Assembly (NCBI GenBank): GCA_963817905.1
Contig: CAWFPS010000003.1
Location: forward strand, 310,001 to 374,000
Direction of reading: 5' to 3'
DNA length: 64,000 nt
From: VRUE01 sp963817905
Lineage (GTDB): Bacteria > Actinomycetota > Thermoleophilia > Solirubrobacterales > 70-9
In this document: piece after piece, positions 35,650 to 44,433 of the stretch
How positions within the stretch are numbered: the first letter of the stretch is position 1
Layout: every line of letters begins with the position of its first letter
Made by a program: the position numbers and the translations under genes
The notes under the pieces: generated by a model
What the model was told of the DNA's origin: nothing
What the model saw: the letters and a program-made list of their open reading frames with translations, nothing else
Database searches by the model: none

Positions 35650-35882
35650 GGCCCGTAGAGATCGCGATCGAGGGTGCTGACACTGGTCCCCTCGCGACCC
35701 TTGCCGGGTGCCTCGTCAACCAGGTAGCTGAGCAGCGGGTCGACGCCGGAATCGACCCCGCGGCCCCGCTCGGCATCGATCAACTCGCGAACGACGGCGG
35801 CGATGCTGCCCGCTTTGCCCGCGCGCTGCTTCAGCCAGCGGTACTGGCCCTCGTCGAGATACAGCTGTGTTCTATGCTTCAT
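35646..35882 (-). CDS. RHH-type antitoxin partner of PIN toxin (78 aa)
   Basis: From ATG 35882. MKHRTQLYLDEGQYRWLKQR and AGKAGSIAAVVRELIDAERG form a ribbon-helix-helix; the C-terminal VDEAPGKGREGTSVSTLDRD is the likely toxin-wrapping tail. Precedes and overlaps its toxin as in vapBC operons. Its own start lies within a palindromic operator (35872-35899), consistent with autorepression. Confidence 0.82.
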   Translation of the reverse strand: MKHRTQLYLDEGQYRWLKQRAGKAGSIAAVVRELIDAERGRGVDSGVDPLLSYLVDEAPGKGREGTSVSTLDRDLYGP

Positions 35883-35899
35883 ACTGTAATACAGCATAG
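35872..35899. promoter_or_regulatory. Nested palindromic operator of the TA operon
   Basis: CTATGCT...AGCATAG with an inner perfect CTGTAATACAG, overlapping the antitoxin ATG (880-882 on the complementary strand). Expected site for RHH autoregulation. Confidence 0.65.
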
Positions 35900-35969
35900 G
35901 CACCGGCCCGGACGGAATTCGCCGCACGGGAACCTGCACGCGATCGCCCAGCCCACCCAGCAGCACCCG

Positions 35970-36000
35970 GGGCGTCGGGGCGGCCCCGACGGGCCGCCCC
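35970..36000. terminator. GC-rich hairpins downstream of the Flp pilin gene
   Basis: GTCGGGGCGGCCCCGAC and GGGGCGGCC...GGCCGCCCC are alternative stems just 3' of the pilin gene, without a U-run. Likely transcription end. Confidence 0.45.
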
Positions 36001-36010
36001 TCCACCGCGC

Positions 36011-36262
36011 TCACTTGAACGCCACCTTGTCGACCGCCTCCTTGATCTTGTTGACGATCACATCGGCCAACTCGGTGCCCTGTTTGCCGTTGAATCCCTT
36101 CATCCCGGCGACCATTCCCACCATCAGAAGCGAGACGAGCAGGATCAGGCCGACGTACTCCACCGTCCCCTGCCCCCTCTCCCCGCCGGCCAGGTTGCGA
36201 ATCGCCTGCACTCGTCCTTCGACAAAGGCGTGGACGTAGCCCATCGCCGCGTAGAACATCAT
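36011..36262 (-). CDS. Flp/Fap-type IVb pilin (83 aa)
   Basis: ATG 36262 with strong AAAGGAGG upstream. LAGGERGQGTVEYVGLILLV holds the prepilin cleavage site (after GERGQG, Glu+5, Tyr as in Flp pilins) and the hydrophobic helix LLVSLLMVGMVAGMK; C-terminus ADVIVNKIKEAVDKVAFK. Would be processed by TadV and assembled by the Tad machinery, but no tad genes are in the window, so this copy is an orphan here. Confidence 0.85.
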   Translation of the reverse strand: MMFYAAMGYVHAFVEGRVQAIRNLAGGERGQGTVEYVGLILLVSLLMVGMVAGMKGFNGKQGTELADVIVNKIKEAVDKVAFK

Positions 36263-36406
36263 CGGAGCCTCCTTTCGCTGGATTGGAGGCAAATGCTCGG
36301 AGGCCGAGGCGCACCGATCTAGACCCAGGTGCAACAAGTCTGTAACGGAATTGCCGAGCCTGCCGTTCGTCTTTTCCGCGCCCGTCGCCGCGGATACGCT
36401 CAGGCC

Positions 36407-37363
36407 GTGCGGGTCCTGATCGTCACCAACTTCGTGCCCGATGCCAGCGCGCCACAGCGGGGGCGCTGGGTTCGCGACCAGGTCGCCGAGCTGAGGCGCC
36501 GCGGGGTCGAGGCCGAGACCTTCGAGTTCCCACCCGGTCGCCGCGAGTACCTCCCCGCCACACGCCGCCTGCGGCGCCTGCTGCGGAGCGAGCGGTTCGA
36601 TCTCGTGCATGCCCACTATGGCCTCGCCGGCTGGTGCGCGCGGTTGGCCGGAGCCAGTCCGCTCCTGGTCAGCTTCCACGGCACCGACGTCCGCCATTGG
36701 CTGGTCGGACCGCTCTCCCGCCGCCTCGCCTGGCGCGCCGACCTCATCGCCGCCGTCTCCCGCTCCCTCTTCGGGCCTGAGGACGGGCGCCCGGGCCTGC
36801 CCCCGGTGCCGGGATCGGCGGTGCTCCCCTGCGGTCCCGACCTGAGCCGGTTCGAGCCCCTCCCCCGCGCCGAGGCACGCGAGCGCCTCGGCCTCGACCC
36901 CGACGGCCGCTACCTCCTCTTCCCGGCCAACCCGTCGCGCCCGGAGAAGCGCCACGACCGCGCGGCTGAGCTCGCCGCCGCATGCGACGCCGAACTGCTC
37001 ACCGGCGGCGCGATCGAGCCCGAGCGTATGCCGCTCTGGATGAACGCCGCCAATGCGGTTCTGATCACCTCCGACTACGAGGGCTTCGGTCTCGTCGCGG
37101 TCGAGGCGCTGTCTTGCGACGTCGCGGTCCTCTCCACTCCGGTCGGCATCGCCCCCTACGCGCTGGGCGGGATCGTCGGCGCCCTCTGCGCCCAGTTCGA
37201 CCTGGCGCGCTGGCAGGCGTCCGCCGAGCCGCTGCTCGACTCCCCCGACCCCCGGGTCGAGGGCGCCGCCCGCGCCGCCACGCTCTCCGCCGCGCGGATG
37301 GCGGAGCGCACGCTGGAGGCCTATCGCACCATCCTCGCCGGGCGTAATAGATTGAGTGCGTGA
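36407..37363 (+). CDS. Glycosyltransferase family 4 (318 aa)
   Basis: GTG 36407: VLIVTNFVPDASAPQRGRWV, DLVHAHYGLAGWCARLAG, LVSFHGTDVRHWL (acceptor domain), YLLFPANPSRPEKRHDRAAE (hinge and second domain), VLITSDYEGFGLVAVEALSC (EX7E catalytic loop region), VLSTPVGIAPYAL. A GT-B enzyme acting on the cytosolic side. Divergent from the Flp gene and overlapping the start of the coiled-coil gene by 4 bp. Confidence 0.9.
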   Translation: MRVLIVTNFVPDASAPQRGRWVRDQVAELRRRGVEAETFEFPPGRREYLPATRRLRRLLRSERFDLVHAHYGLAGWCARLAGASPLLVSFHGTDVRHWLVGPLSRRLAWRADLIAAVSRSLFGPEDGRPGLPPVPGSAVLPCGPDLSRFEPLPRAEARERLGLDPDGRYLLFPANPSRPEKRHDRAAELAAACDAELLTGGAIEPERMPLWMNAANAVLITSDYEGFGLVAVEALSCDVAVLSTPVGIAPYALGGIVGALCAQFDLARWQASAEPLLDSPDPRVEGAARAATLSAARMAERTLEAYRTILAGRNRLSA

Positions 37364-37779
37364 GCGGCGAGGATCTCAGCGCCCAGGTCGAGCTTGCCAA
37401 GAAGCGGCTGGAGGAGGCTGCCGCCGCCGCCAGTCAGGCCGAGCAGCGCGTCGCCGCCGAGATCGAGGCCCTGGAGACCGACCTCGAGAAGGAGCGGGCC
37501 CGCGCATCGGATGCGCTGGAGGCGCTGCGCGCCGCCCACGCCGAGGAGCTCAAGCGCGAGCGCGAGGCCAAGGACCGGGTCGTCGCCGAGGCCGAGGGAC
37601 GCCTGGCCGAGATCGAGGTCCAGGCAGAAGGGGCAGAGAAGCAGATTGAGGCGGCGAAGAAGCGGGCCGCTGAGGCCGAGGGGGCGATCGCCGACGAGCA
37701 AGCTCGGGCACGGGAGGCCGCCGCGGCCTGGCTGCGCGGGCAGGTCGAGGCGATCCGCCGAGAGGCCGGGAAGCAATAG
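37360..37779 (+). CDS. Coiled-coil protein (139 aa)
   Basis: GTG 37360 overlaps the GT4 stop. Almost entirely heptad-rich, Ala/Glu/Arg/Lys sequence: AQVELAKKRLEEAAAAASQA, ALETDLEKERARASDALEAL and EEQ-type repeats ending WLRGQVEAIRREAGKQ. No membrane segment or catalytic motif. Could be structural or interact with its neighbours; no family recognised. Its TAG stop overlaps the first nadB codon. Confidence 0.65.
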   Translation: MSGEDLSAQVELAKKRLEEAAAAASQAEQRVAAEIEALETDLEKERARASDALEALRAAHAEELKREREAKDRVVAEAEGRLAEIEVQAEGAEKQIEAAKKRAAEAEGAIADEQARAREAAAAWLRGQVEAIRREAGKQ

Positions 37780-39221
37780 CCCCCGACACCGAGTTCGACG
37801 TCGCCGTCGTCGGCGGCGGCGCTGCCGGGCTGTGGACTGCGTTGCGCGCGGCCGAGGCAGGCGGACGGGTCTGCCTCGTCTCGCGCACGCCGCTCACCCA
37901 GAGCGCCAGCTACTGGGCGCAGGGCGGCTTGGCAGCCGCGCTGGAGCCGGAGGACTCGCCGGCCCGCCACGCCGCCGACACGATTGCCGCCGGCCGGGGA
38001 CTCTGCCGGCCCTCGGCGGTTCAGGTCCTGGTTGACGAGGCACCGGCGGCGGTCCAAGAGTTGCGCGAGCGCGGGGTCGAGTTCGACCTGGACGCCAGCG
38101 GCGAGCTCTCGCTCGGCCTCGAGGGCGGCCACACCCGGCGTCGCATCGTCCACTCCGGCGGCAGTGCCACCGGGCACGAGATCACCTCGAAGCTGGCGAC
38201 GATGGTCGCCGCGGAGGACCGAATCGAGGTCCGCGAGCGGGCCTCGATGACGGCGCTTTGGAGCGACGGCGAGCGTTGCCACGGGGTCCTCCTCGACCGC
38301 GGCCGCATCGCCGCCACCGCGACGGTGCTCGCCACCGGCGGCGCCGCGGCGCTCTGGCGGCGGACCAGCAATCCGCGCGGGGCGATCGGTGCGGGACCGA
38401 CGATGGCCGCCGCAGCCGGTGCGGACCTCGCCGATCTCGAGTTCTGCCAGTTCCACCCCACTGCCCTCGCCCTGCCCGGCAGCCCAGCCGACGGAATGTT
38501 GATCACCGAGGCGGTGCGCGGCGAGGGAGCGACGCTGCTCGACGCCTGGGGCAGCCGCTTCACCGACGAGCTCGCGCCCCGCGACGCAGTCACGGCCGCG
38601 ATCCTCGAGCGGCTGGCAGCCGACGGCACCGACGCCGTGCGCCTCGACATACGCGAGCTCGATCCGCAGCGCTTCCCCAACGTCTTCGCCTCGCTGCGCG
38701 AGGCCGGGCTCGACCCCAGCGCCGGGCCGGTCCCGGTCGCCCCGGCGGCCCACTACACGATGGGCGGCGTCGCGGTCGACCTCGACGGCCGTTCCTCCCT
38801 GCCCGGCCTCCATGCCGTCGGCGAGTGCTCGTGCACGGGGCTGCACGGAGCCAACCGCCTCGCTTCCAACTCGCTCAGCGAGTGCTTCGTCTTCGGCGGC
38901 CGCGCCGCCCGGGCGGCGCTCGGCGAGAACGCGGCGGCGAACCCTCCCGAGCCCGGCGGGTGGAAATTCGAGCCACCGTCCGAGGCGACGCGCGACGCGG
39001 TCTGGAGCCTGGCCGGGCCGATGCGCGATCCCGAGCGCCTGCGCGAGCTGCTCGCCGACCCCTACCCGCTCGCCAGGGCGATCGCCAGCAGCGCACTGGA
39101 GCGCCGCGAGTCCCGCGGCGGCCATCTCCGCAGCGACCTCCCCCGCACCGACCCAGACCTCGACGGAGTCCACCTCGTCCACTCCGCAAACGGAGAAACC
39201 CACCCCGAGACCTGGCGTTGA
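37776..39221 (+). CDS. nadB: L-aspartate oxidase
   Basis: FAD motif FDVAVVGGGAAGLWTALRAA at the N-terminus; SASYWAQGGLAAAL, HTRRRIVHSGGSATGHEITS, VLATGGAAALWRRTSNPRGA, FCQFHPTALALPG, AAHYTMGGVAVDLDGRSSLP and ANRLASNSLSECFVFGGRAA are the NadB/SdhA series. Makes iminoaspartate for NAD. The open frame begins at an ATA (37776) overlapping the previous TAG; no ATG/GTG/TTG precedes the FAD motif, so the start is uncertain (TTG 37842 would delete the FAD loop). nadA and nadC are not adjacent. Confidence 0.9.
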   Translation: MAPDTEFDVAVVGGGAAGLWTALRAAEAGGRVCLVSRTPLTQSASYWAQGGLAAALEPEDSPARHAADTIAAGRGLCRPSAVQVLVDEAPAAVQELRERGVEFDLDASGELSLGLEGGHTRRRIVHSGGSATGHEITSKLATMVAAEDRIEVRERASMTALWSDGERCHGVLLDRGRIAATATVLATGGAAALWRRTSNPRGAIGAGPTMAAAAGADLADLEFCQFHPTALALPGSPADGMLITEAVRGEGATLLDAWGSRFTDELAPRDAVTAAILERLAADGTDAVRLDIRELDPQRFPNVFASLREAGLDPSAGPVPVAPAAHYTMGGVAVDLDGRSSLPGLHAVGECSCTGLHGANRLASNSLSECFVFGGRAARAALGENAAANPPEPGGWKFEPPSEATRDAVWSLAGPMRDPERLRELLADPYPLARAIASSALERRESRGGHLRSDLPRTDPDLDGVHLVHSANGETHPETWR

Positions 39222-39242
39222 GGCAGGCGGTAGCGTCAGGAC

Positions 39243-41222
39243 ATGCTGCTTGGGGTTGATGTCGGCGGGACCTTTACGGACGCTGTCTTGGTCAACGGCG
39301 AGTCCGTCCACACGGCGAAGCTGCCGACCACCCCCGAAGACCAGTCGCGCGCGGTGATCGCCGCGGTCGAGGCGGTGCTCGAGCGCGCGGGCACGACCGC
39401 TGCCGGCGTCGAGACCTTCGCGCACGGGATGACCGTGGGCACCAACGCGCTGCTCGAGGAACGGGGCGCCCGGACGGCGCTGGTCGCCACCCGTGGCTTC
39501 GCCGACGTGCTGGAGATCGCCCGCCAGGACCGTCCCCAGCTCTACCGCCCCTGCGCGCCGAAGCCGGTGCCGCTGGTCGAGCCCGAGCTGCGCTTCGAGG
39601 CCGATGAGCGGACCGGGCCCGACGGCGTGCTCGAGCCGCTCGCCGCGGATGAGCCGGCGAGGCTCGCCGAGGCGCTGCGCCGCGGCGGCGCCGAGTCGGT
39701 GGCGATCTGCCTGCTCTTCTCATACCTCGACCCGACCCACGAGCAGCGCCTTGCCGCGCACCTGCGCAAGGCGCTCCCCGGCGTCCACGTCTCCGCCTCG
39801 CACGAGGTCCTGCCCCGCTTCCGCGAGTACGAGCGCTGTTCGACGACCGTGATCGACGCTTACCTCACGCCGCTTCTCGGCCGCTACCTGGACCGGCTGG
39901 GCGAGGCCGCGGCGGGCGCCGGGCTGCCGGCTCCATTGGTGATGCGGTCCTCGGGCGGGGTTGCCAGCGCCGGGGAAGCGGCGCGGGCGGGCGCCTGGAG
40001 CGTCCTCTCCGGGCCGGCCGGCGGCGCCGTCGGGGCCGGCCTCATCGCCCGGCTCAGCGGCGACGGCAACGCCCTCGGCCTCGATATGGGAGGCACCTCC
40101 TGCGACGTCTGCGCGGTCGAAGACGGGACGGTCAAGCGCACCGGCTCGCGCACGATCGCGGGCCGGGTGATCCAGCTGCCGATGGTCGACGTCCACACGG
40201 TCGGCGCCGGCGGCGGCTCGATCGGCTGGCGCGACAGCGGCGGGGCCCTGCGCGTCGGTCCCAAATCGGCCGGCTCGGAGCCCGGTCCCGCCTGTTATGG
40301 CCGCGGCGGGAGCGAACCGACGGTCACCGATGCCAACCTCCTGCTCGGCCGCCTCGCCGCCGACTCGCGGCTCGCCGGAGACGTCGCCCTCGACGCCGAG
40401 GCGGCCCTGGACGCGATCGACTCGCTCGCCGCCTCGCTTGGCCTCAACCCGATTGAGACCGCCGAGGGGATCGTCCGCGTTGCCAACCAGGAGATGGTGC
40501 GCGCCCTGCGCGTCGTCACGGTCGAGCGGGGGATTGACCCCCGCCGCTTCGCCCTGCTGCCCTTCGGCGGCGCCGGCCCGATGCACGCGGCCGCGATCGC
40601 CGAGGAGCTCGGGATCGAGCGCATCCTCTGCCCGCGCGCCGGGGGCGTGCTCTCGGCCCTCGGTCTCTGCGCATCGGACCGCCGCCGCGACACGGCTCGC
40701 ACCGTGATGCTGAGCGCCGGCACGTTCACCGCGGAGCGAGTCGCGGCCGAGGTCGAGAGCCTGACCGAGAGCCTCGACGGCGGCGCGGGCGGCGCGCAGC
40801 CCGAACTCACCTACGAGCTTCGTTACGCCGGCCAGGCGTTCGAGCTGCCCGTCCCCGGCTCCACCCATCCCGACCCCGACGACCTGGCCGAGCGCTTCGC
40901 CGCCGCTCACGAGGAGCGCTATGGCCACCGCGATCCTGACGGCGAGGTCGTCCTCGTCAACATCCGCCTCGCCCTGGTGTCCACGGGGTCCAGGCCGCGG
41001 CCCCGAGCGGCCGAGGAGGGACGCATCGAGCGCAGCACCCGGCGCGTCCGCTTCGGGGGCGAGTGGCTGGACGCGCCGATCCTCCACGGCGAGCCCCACG
41101 TCAGGTTCGAGATCGAGGGACCGGCGATCTTCGAGCTCCCGGAGACCACCTTCGTCCTGCCGCCCGGCTGGCGGGCCGCGGTCGATCGCACCGGCACGAT
41201 CGGAGCACGATGGACCCGGTGA
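39243..41222 (+). CDS. hyuA: Hydantoinase/oxoprolinase subunit A
   Basis: 659 aa. MLLGVDVGGTFTDAVLVNGE (ATPase phosphate-1 motif), GMTVGTNALLEERGARTALV, RFREYERCSTTVIDAYLTPL, MRSSGGVASAGEAARAGAWS, GNALGLDMGGTSCDVCAVED (phosphate-2), FGGAGPMHAAAIAEELGIER and CPRAGGVLSALGL. ASKHA-type ATPase subunit that opens hydantoins or 5-oxoproline at ATP cost. Overlaps hyuB by 13 bp, giving a two-subunit operon. Confidence 0.94.
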   Translation: MLLGVDVGGTFTDAVLVNGESVHTAKLPTTPEDQSRAVIAAVEAVLERAGTTAAGVETFAHGMTVGTNALLEERGARTALVATRGFADVLEIARQDRPQLYRPCAPKPVPLVEPELRFEADERTGPDGVLEPLAADEPARLAEALRRGGAESVAICLLFSYLDPTHEQRLAAHLRKALPGVHVSASHEVLPRFREYERCSTTVIDAYLTPLLGRYLDRLGEAAAGAGLPAPLVMRSSGGVASAGEAARAGAWSVLSGPAGGAVGAGLIARLSGDGNALGLDMGGTSCDVCAVEDGTVKRTGSRTIAGRVIQLPMVDVHTVGAGGGSIGWRDSGGALRVGPKSAGSEPGPACYGRGGSEPTVTDANLLLGRLAADSRLAGDVALDAEAALDAIDSLAASLGLNPIETAEGIVRVANQEMVRALRVVTVERGIDPRRFALLPFGGAGPMHAAAIAEELGIERILCPRAGGVLSALGLCASDRRRDTARTVMLSAGTFTAERVAAEVESLTESLDGGAGGAQPELTYELRYAGQAFELPVPGSTHPDPDDLAERFAAAHEERYGHRDPDGEVVLVNIRLALVSTGSRPRPRAAEEGRIERSTRRVRFGGEWLDAPILHGEPHVRFEIEGPAIFELPETTFVLPPGWRAAVDRTGTIGARWTR

Positions 41223-42757
41223 CGCTGCAGGTGACGATCGGTGGCCTGTGCGCCGCCTGCGACGAGATGGGGGCGACCCTGATCCGCTCCGCCTACTCGG
41301 CCAATATCAAGGAGCGCCACGACTGCTCGACCGCGCTCTTCGACGCGGCCGGCGAGCTGGTGATGCAGGCCGAGCACATCCCTGTCCACCTCGGCTCGAT
41401 GCCCGACGCGGTTGCCGCGGTGCTCGGCCTCGAGCAGCGCCCCGGCGAGTCGTGGATCCTCAACGACCCCTACCGCGGCGGCACCCACCTGCCGGACATC
41501 ACCCTGATATCTCCCGTCTTCATCGAGGGAACGCTGACCGGCTTCGCGGCCTGCCGCGCCCACCATGCCGACGTCGGCGGCCAGACGCCCGGCAGCATGC
41601 CGGCCGGATCGACCACCCTCGACCAAGAGGGCGTCGTGATCCCGCCGACGCGCGCCGCCCCCGACGTCCTCGCCGAGCTCGCCTCGCGGATGCGCTTCCC
41701 GCAGCAGCGCCTCGCCGACCTGCGCGCCCAGGCGGCCGCCAACCGGATCGGCGCCCTGCGCCTCGGCGAGCTGGCCGAGCGTCACGGGGCCGACCATCTG
41801 CGCACGGGGATGGACGAGATCCTCGCCTACGCCGAGCGCCGCACCCGCGCCGCGCTCGCCGAGCTGCCGGACGGGACCTACACCGCCGAGGACGTGCTCG
41901 AGGACGATCTGGCCTCCGGTGCGCCTTTTCCCCGAATAACGGGGAAAAGGCGCACCGGAACGGGAAGCGGGGACGTGAGGCTGCGAGTCGCAGCGACAAT
42001 CCGCGGAGGCGCGATCGTGCTGGACTTCAGCGGCACCGATCCCCAAGTCGCCGGCAACCTCAACTGCCCGCTCTCGGTGACCAAATCGGCGGCGTTCTTC
42101 GCCGTGCGCGTACTCACCGACCCCGAGGCACCGCCATGCGCCGGCGCTTACCGGCCGATCGAGGTGGTCGCGCCGGCCGACTGCCTACTCAACGCGCGCC
42201 CGCCCGCCGCCGTCGCCGCCGGCAACGTCGAGACCTCGAGCCGCGTCGCCGATCTCGTCATCGCCGCCCTCGGCGGCGCCCGGCCCATCCCCGCCCAGGG
42301 CCAGGGAACGATGAACAACCTGACCCTCTCCAACGAGGAGTTCACCTACTACGAGACCCTCGGCGGTGGCCAGGGCGCCTGCCCGGATGCCGACGGCCCC
42401 GGCGCGATCCACGTGGCGATGTCGAACACGCTCAACACTCCCGTCGAGGCGCTTGAGTCCGAGTTTCCCCTGCGAGTCCGCGAGCTCTCGCTACGCCGCG
42501 GCAGTGGCGGCGAGGGGGCCCACCGCGGCGGCGACGGGATCGTCCGCGAGCTCGAAGCCCTCGCCCCGATGCGCTACTCGCTGATTACCGAGCGCCGCCG
42601 CCACGCTCCGGGCGGCCGCGACGGCGGCGAAGACGGAGCCTCCGGTCGCAACCGCCAAGACGGCGAGCCCCTGCCCGGGAAGTGCGAAGGAAAGCTGGCC
42701 CCGGGCGAGCGACTCCGCATCGAAACCCCGGGCGGTGGGGGCCACGGCGGTCAGTGA
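41210..42757 (+). CDS. hyuB: Hydantoinase/oxoprolinase subunit B
   Basis: 515 aa from ATG 41210: MDPVTLQVTIGGLCAACDEM, GATLIRSAYSANIKERHDCS, ILNDPYRGGTHLPDITLISP, FAACRAHHADVGGQTPGSMP, LDFSGTDPQVAGNLNCPLSV and ETLGGGQGACPDADGPGAIH, the HyuB family. Metal-binding hydrolytic subunit partnering HyuA. Palindrome B2 (41915-41959) is inserted in frame after TYTAEDVLEDDLA, encoding SGAPFPRITGKRRTG; related proteins go from EDD straight to the next strand. Confidence 0.93.
   Translation: MDPVTLQVTIGGLCAACDEMGATLIRSAYSANIKERHDCSTALFDAAGELVMQAEHIPVHLGSMPDAVAAVLGLEQRPGESWILNDPYRGGTHLPDITLISPVFIEGTLTGFAACRAHHADVGGQTPGSMPAGSTTLDQEGVVIPPTRAAPDVLAELASRMRFPQQRLADLRAQAAANRIGALRLGELAERHGADHLRTGMDEILAYAERRTRAALAELPDGTYTAEDVLEDDLASGAPFPRITGKRRTGTGSGDVRLRVAATIRGGAIVLDFSGTDPQVAGNLNCPLSVTKSAAFFAVRVLTDPEAPPCAGAYRPIEVVAPADCLLNARPPAAVAAGNVETSSRVADLVIAALGGARPIPAQGQGTMNNLTLSNEEFTYYETLGGGQGACPDADGPGAIHVAMSNTLNTPVEALESEFPLRVRELSLRRGSGGEGAHRGGDGIVRELEALAPMRYSLITERRRHAPGGRDGGEDGASGRNRQDGEPLPGKCEGKLAPGERLRIETPGGGGHGGQ
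41915..41959. repeat. Palindromic repeat family B, copy 2, in frame in hyuB
   Basis: Near-perfect 45-bp palindrome: arm TCCGGTGCGCCTTTTCCCCG, centre AATAA, then the complementary arm. The most complete copy of family B. Confidence 0.85.
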
Positions 42758-42772
42758 TCTTCGTCACAAATT

Positions 42773-42800
42773 TTGCATTCCGCCCTCGCTGGTCTAGAAT
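42773..42800 (+). promoter_or_regulatory. Promoter of the DUF1802 gene
   Basis: TTGCAT, 16 bp, TAGAAT; the 94-bp leader up to ATG 42894 has no SD better than TAGGAC. Confidence 0.6.
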
Positions 42801-42893
42801 GCCGAACTCGGGCGGGCTTCTCACCTGGTACGGGTTCCGAGGCGTCCCCTTCCAGTCATGCTTTCAACCACCTTCCCTTAGGTAGGACTTCAA

Positions 42894-43523
42894 ATGCCGA
42901 TCGCTTTCAAGGAATGGGCCGTGACGGTCCGCGCACTCGCCGAGGGCGAGCAGCTGCTGACCCTTCGCAAGGGCGGCATTCGCGAGGAGAACAAGCACTT
43001 CGAGCTTGAGCACGAACGCTTCTTCCTCTACCCCACCTTCGACCACCAGCAGAACAACCTGGTGCGCGAGTCCCACCACCCCGAGCTTGGCCGCGCCCTC
43101 GAGGAGGGTGTCTGGCCCGACGAGGAACCGCCCGCCCGCGCTCTCTTGCAGGACGGCGGCATCTCCCAGCCCGACCGGGTGCGCCTGCGCGCCTGGGCCG
43201 AGGTCACCGATCACATCACGGTCAACGACCCGCGCGTGGTCGACGGCCTCTCCCCTTACTACGTCTGGACCCCCGACTACGCGGAGAAGCGGCTCAACTG
43301 GAAGCGCCGCCACCCGCTGCATGTGCTGCTGCTGCGGGTCCATCGCATCCCCCGTCCGGTCACGGTGCGGGTCCGCGAGGAGTACCACGGCTGCCACTCC
43401 TGGGTCGAGGTCGACCGCGAACTGCCCTTCGAGGGCACCCCGGTGATGGCCGACGAAGAGTTCGACCGCGCCCGCGCGGAGATACTCTCCGTATGTGGCG
43501 CCGCCGAACCCGTCCTGGTCTAA
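42894..43523 (+). CDS. DUF1802 family protein (209 aa)
   Basis: IAFKEWAVTVRALAEGEQLL, TLRKGGIREENKHFELEHER, FFLYPTFDHQQNNLVRESHH and WTPDYAEKRLNWKRRHPLHV are the DUF1802 signature segments (KEW...A, LRKGGI, LYPT..HQ). Length fits the family. Biochemical role unknown; no catalytic motif is established. Monocistronic by its own promoter and followed by repeat D2. Confidence 0.88.
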   Translation: MPIAFKEWAVTVRALAEGEQLLTLRKGGIREENKHFELEHERFFLYPTFDHQQNNLVRESHHPELGRALEEGVWPDEEPPARALLQDGGISQPDRVRLRAWAEVTDHITVNDPRVVDGLSPYYVWTPDYAEKRLNWKRRHPLHVLLLRVHRIPRPVTVRVREEYHGCHSWVEVDRELPFEGTPVMADEEFDRARAEILSVCGAAEPVLV

Positions 43524-43525
43524 CG

Positions 43526-43614
43526 CGGCCTGGCCTGCGCATATCGGCGTCTTCAGTCGCTTGCGTGCAGAGCACGCCACGCTCCCTGCGTCCTTGACCT
43601 GCTTGGCCACGCCA
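43526..43614. repeat. Structured repeat family D, copy 2 (minus orientation)
   Basis: Imperfect outer arms (GCGGCCTGGCC/GGCCACGCCAC). The core read on the minus strand contains CAAGGACGCAGGGAGCG, GCGTGCTCTGCACGC and AAGCGACTGAAGACGCCGA, shared with 48915-49015 and, more loosely, 49311-49410. Confidence 0.75.
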
Positions 43615-43633
43615 CGTTAGTAGGGTCGCGTCA

Positions 43634-44389
43634 ATGCCCTGGGTGGAGACGCAGTCCTTGAGTTTCACCGCGCGGCACGACAGCGGCGATGCTGCCTTTG
43701 CGGAGCGGACGCTGGACCGGATGGAGGAACTGCGGCTGCGCCTCGAGGACCGCTTCGAGGTGGTTCCCGGCGAGATCACCGTGGTCATCCACACCAACCC
43801 GCTCTGGCTTTCGCTGGCCCACCCCTTCCTGCCCGCCGCCCGCTGGTCGGCGGCGCCGGCCGGCCGCCGTTACCTGGCGGGCTGGCCGATGTCGACGGAG
43901 CTGCACGTGCTCAACGACCCACACATGGAGCGACGCGCCGGCGGCGAGGACTCGCGCGAGGCGCTGCGCGGGACGGCGGAGCGGCTCTATGCCCAGCTAG
44001 TCCTCGCCGCCAACAACCGCGAGTTGCCGCCCTCCTGGACCCCGCGCCGCTTCGCCCGTTACCTGCGCTGGGCCTGGCTGGTCGAAGGCGGGGCACAGTA
44101 CTTCTCCCGGCAGGTCGGCTTCTACCGGCCGGCGGTGATCCGACGCCTGCGCGAGAGCGCCCGGCCCTCGTTCCCGCCCTCGCGCCGCGACGCGGTGATC
44201 CTCGGCGGCACGATCTTCGACCTGCTCGAGACCGAACGCGGACCGGATGCCTGCGAGCGGTTGGCGCTGCGCCTGCTCCCGGGCGGAGTCATCCCCACCC
44301 TGGAAGCGGTCTTCGAGGCCCGCGCCGACGAGATCGAGGATGCCTGGCGCGCCTACCTACGCGAAATCGCCCGCCCCGGCCCCGGCTGA
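43634..44389 (+). CDS. Peptidase-MA-like protein without HExxH (251 aa)
   Basis: RTLDRMEELRLRLEDRFEVV and ITVVIHTNPLWLSLAHPFLP, then ARYLRWAWLVEGGAQYFSRQ and a helical C-terminus (GTIFDLLETERGPDACERLA, EDAWRAYLREIA). The EGGAQYFS element matches the downstream helix of gluzincin metallopeptidases (peptidase MA/M1-like), but the upstream zinc HExxH helix is replaced by TAERLYAQLVLAANN. Probably inactive or a substrate-binding relative. ATG 43634 sits 7 nt after TAGGGT, a possible leaderless start. Confidence 0.6.
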   Translation: MPWVETQSLSFTARHDSGDAAFAERTLDRMEELRLRLEDRFEVVPGEITVVIHTNPLWLSLAHPFLPAARWSAAPAGRRYLAGWPMSTELHVLNDPHMERRAGGEDSREALRGTAERLYAQLVLAANNRELPPSWTPRRFARYLRWAWLVEGGAQYFSRQVGFYRPAVIRRLRESARPSFPPSRRDAVILGGTIFDLLETERGPDACERLALRLLPGGVIPTLEAVFEARADEIEDAWRAYLREIARPGPG

Positions 44390-44433
44390 CCGCTTCGTTG
44401 AAGACTTAACCGGGCCCCAGCCCGGGTAATGCC

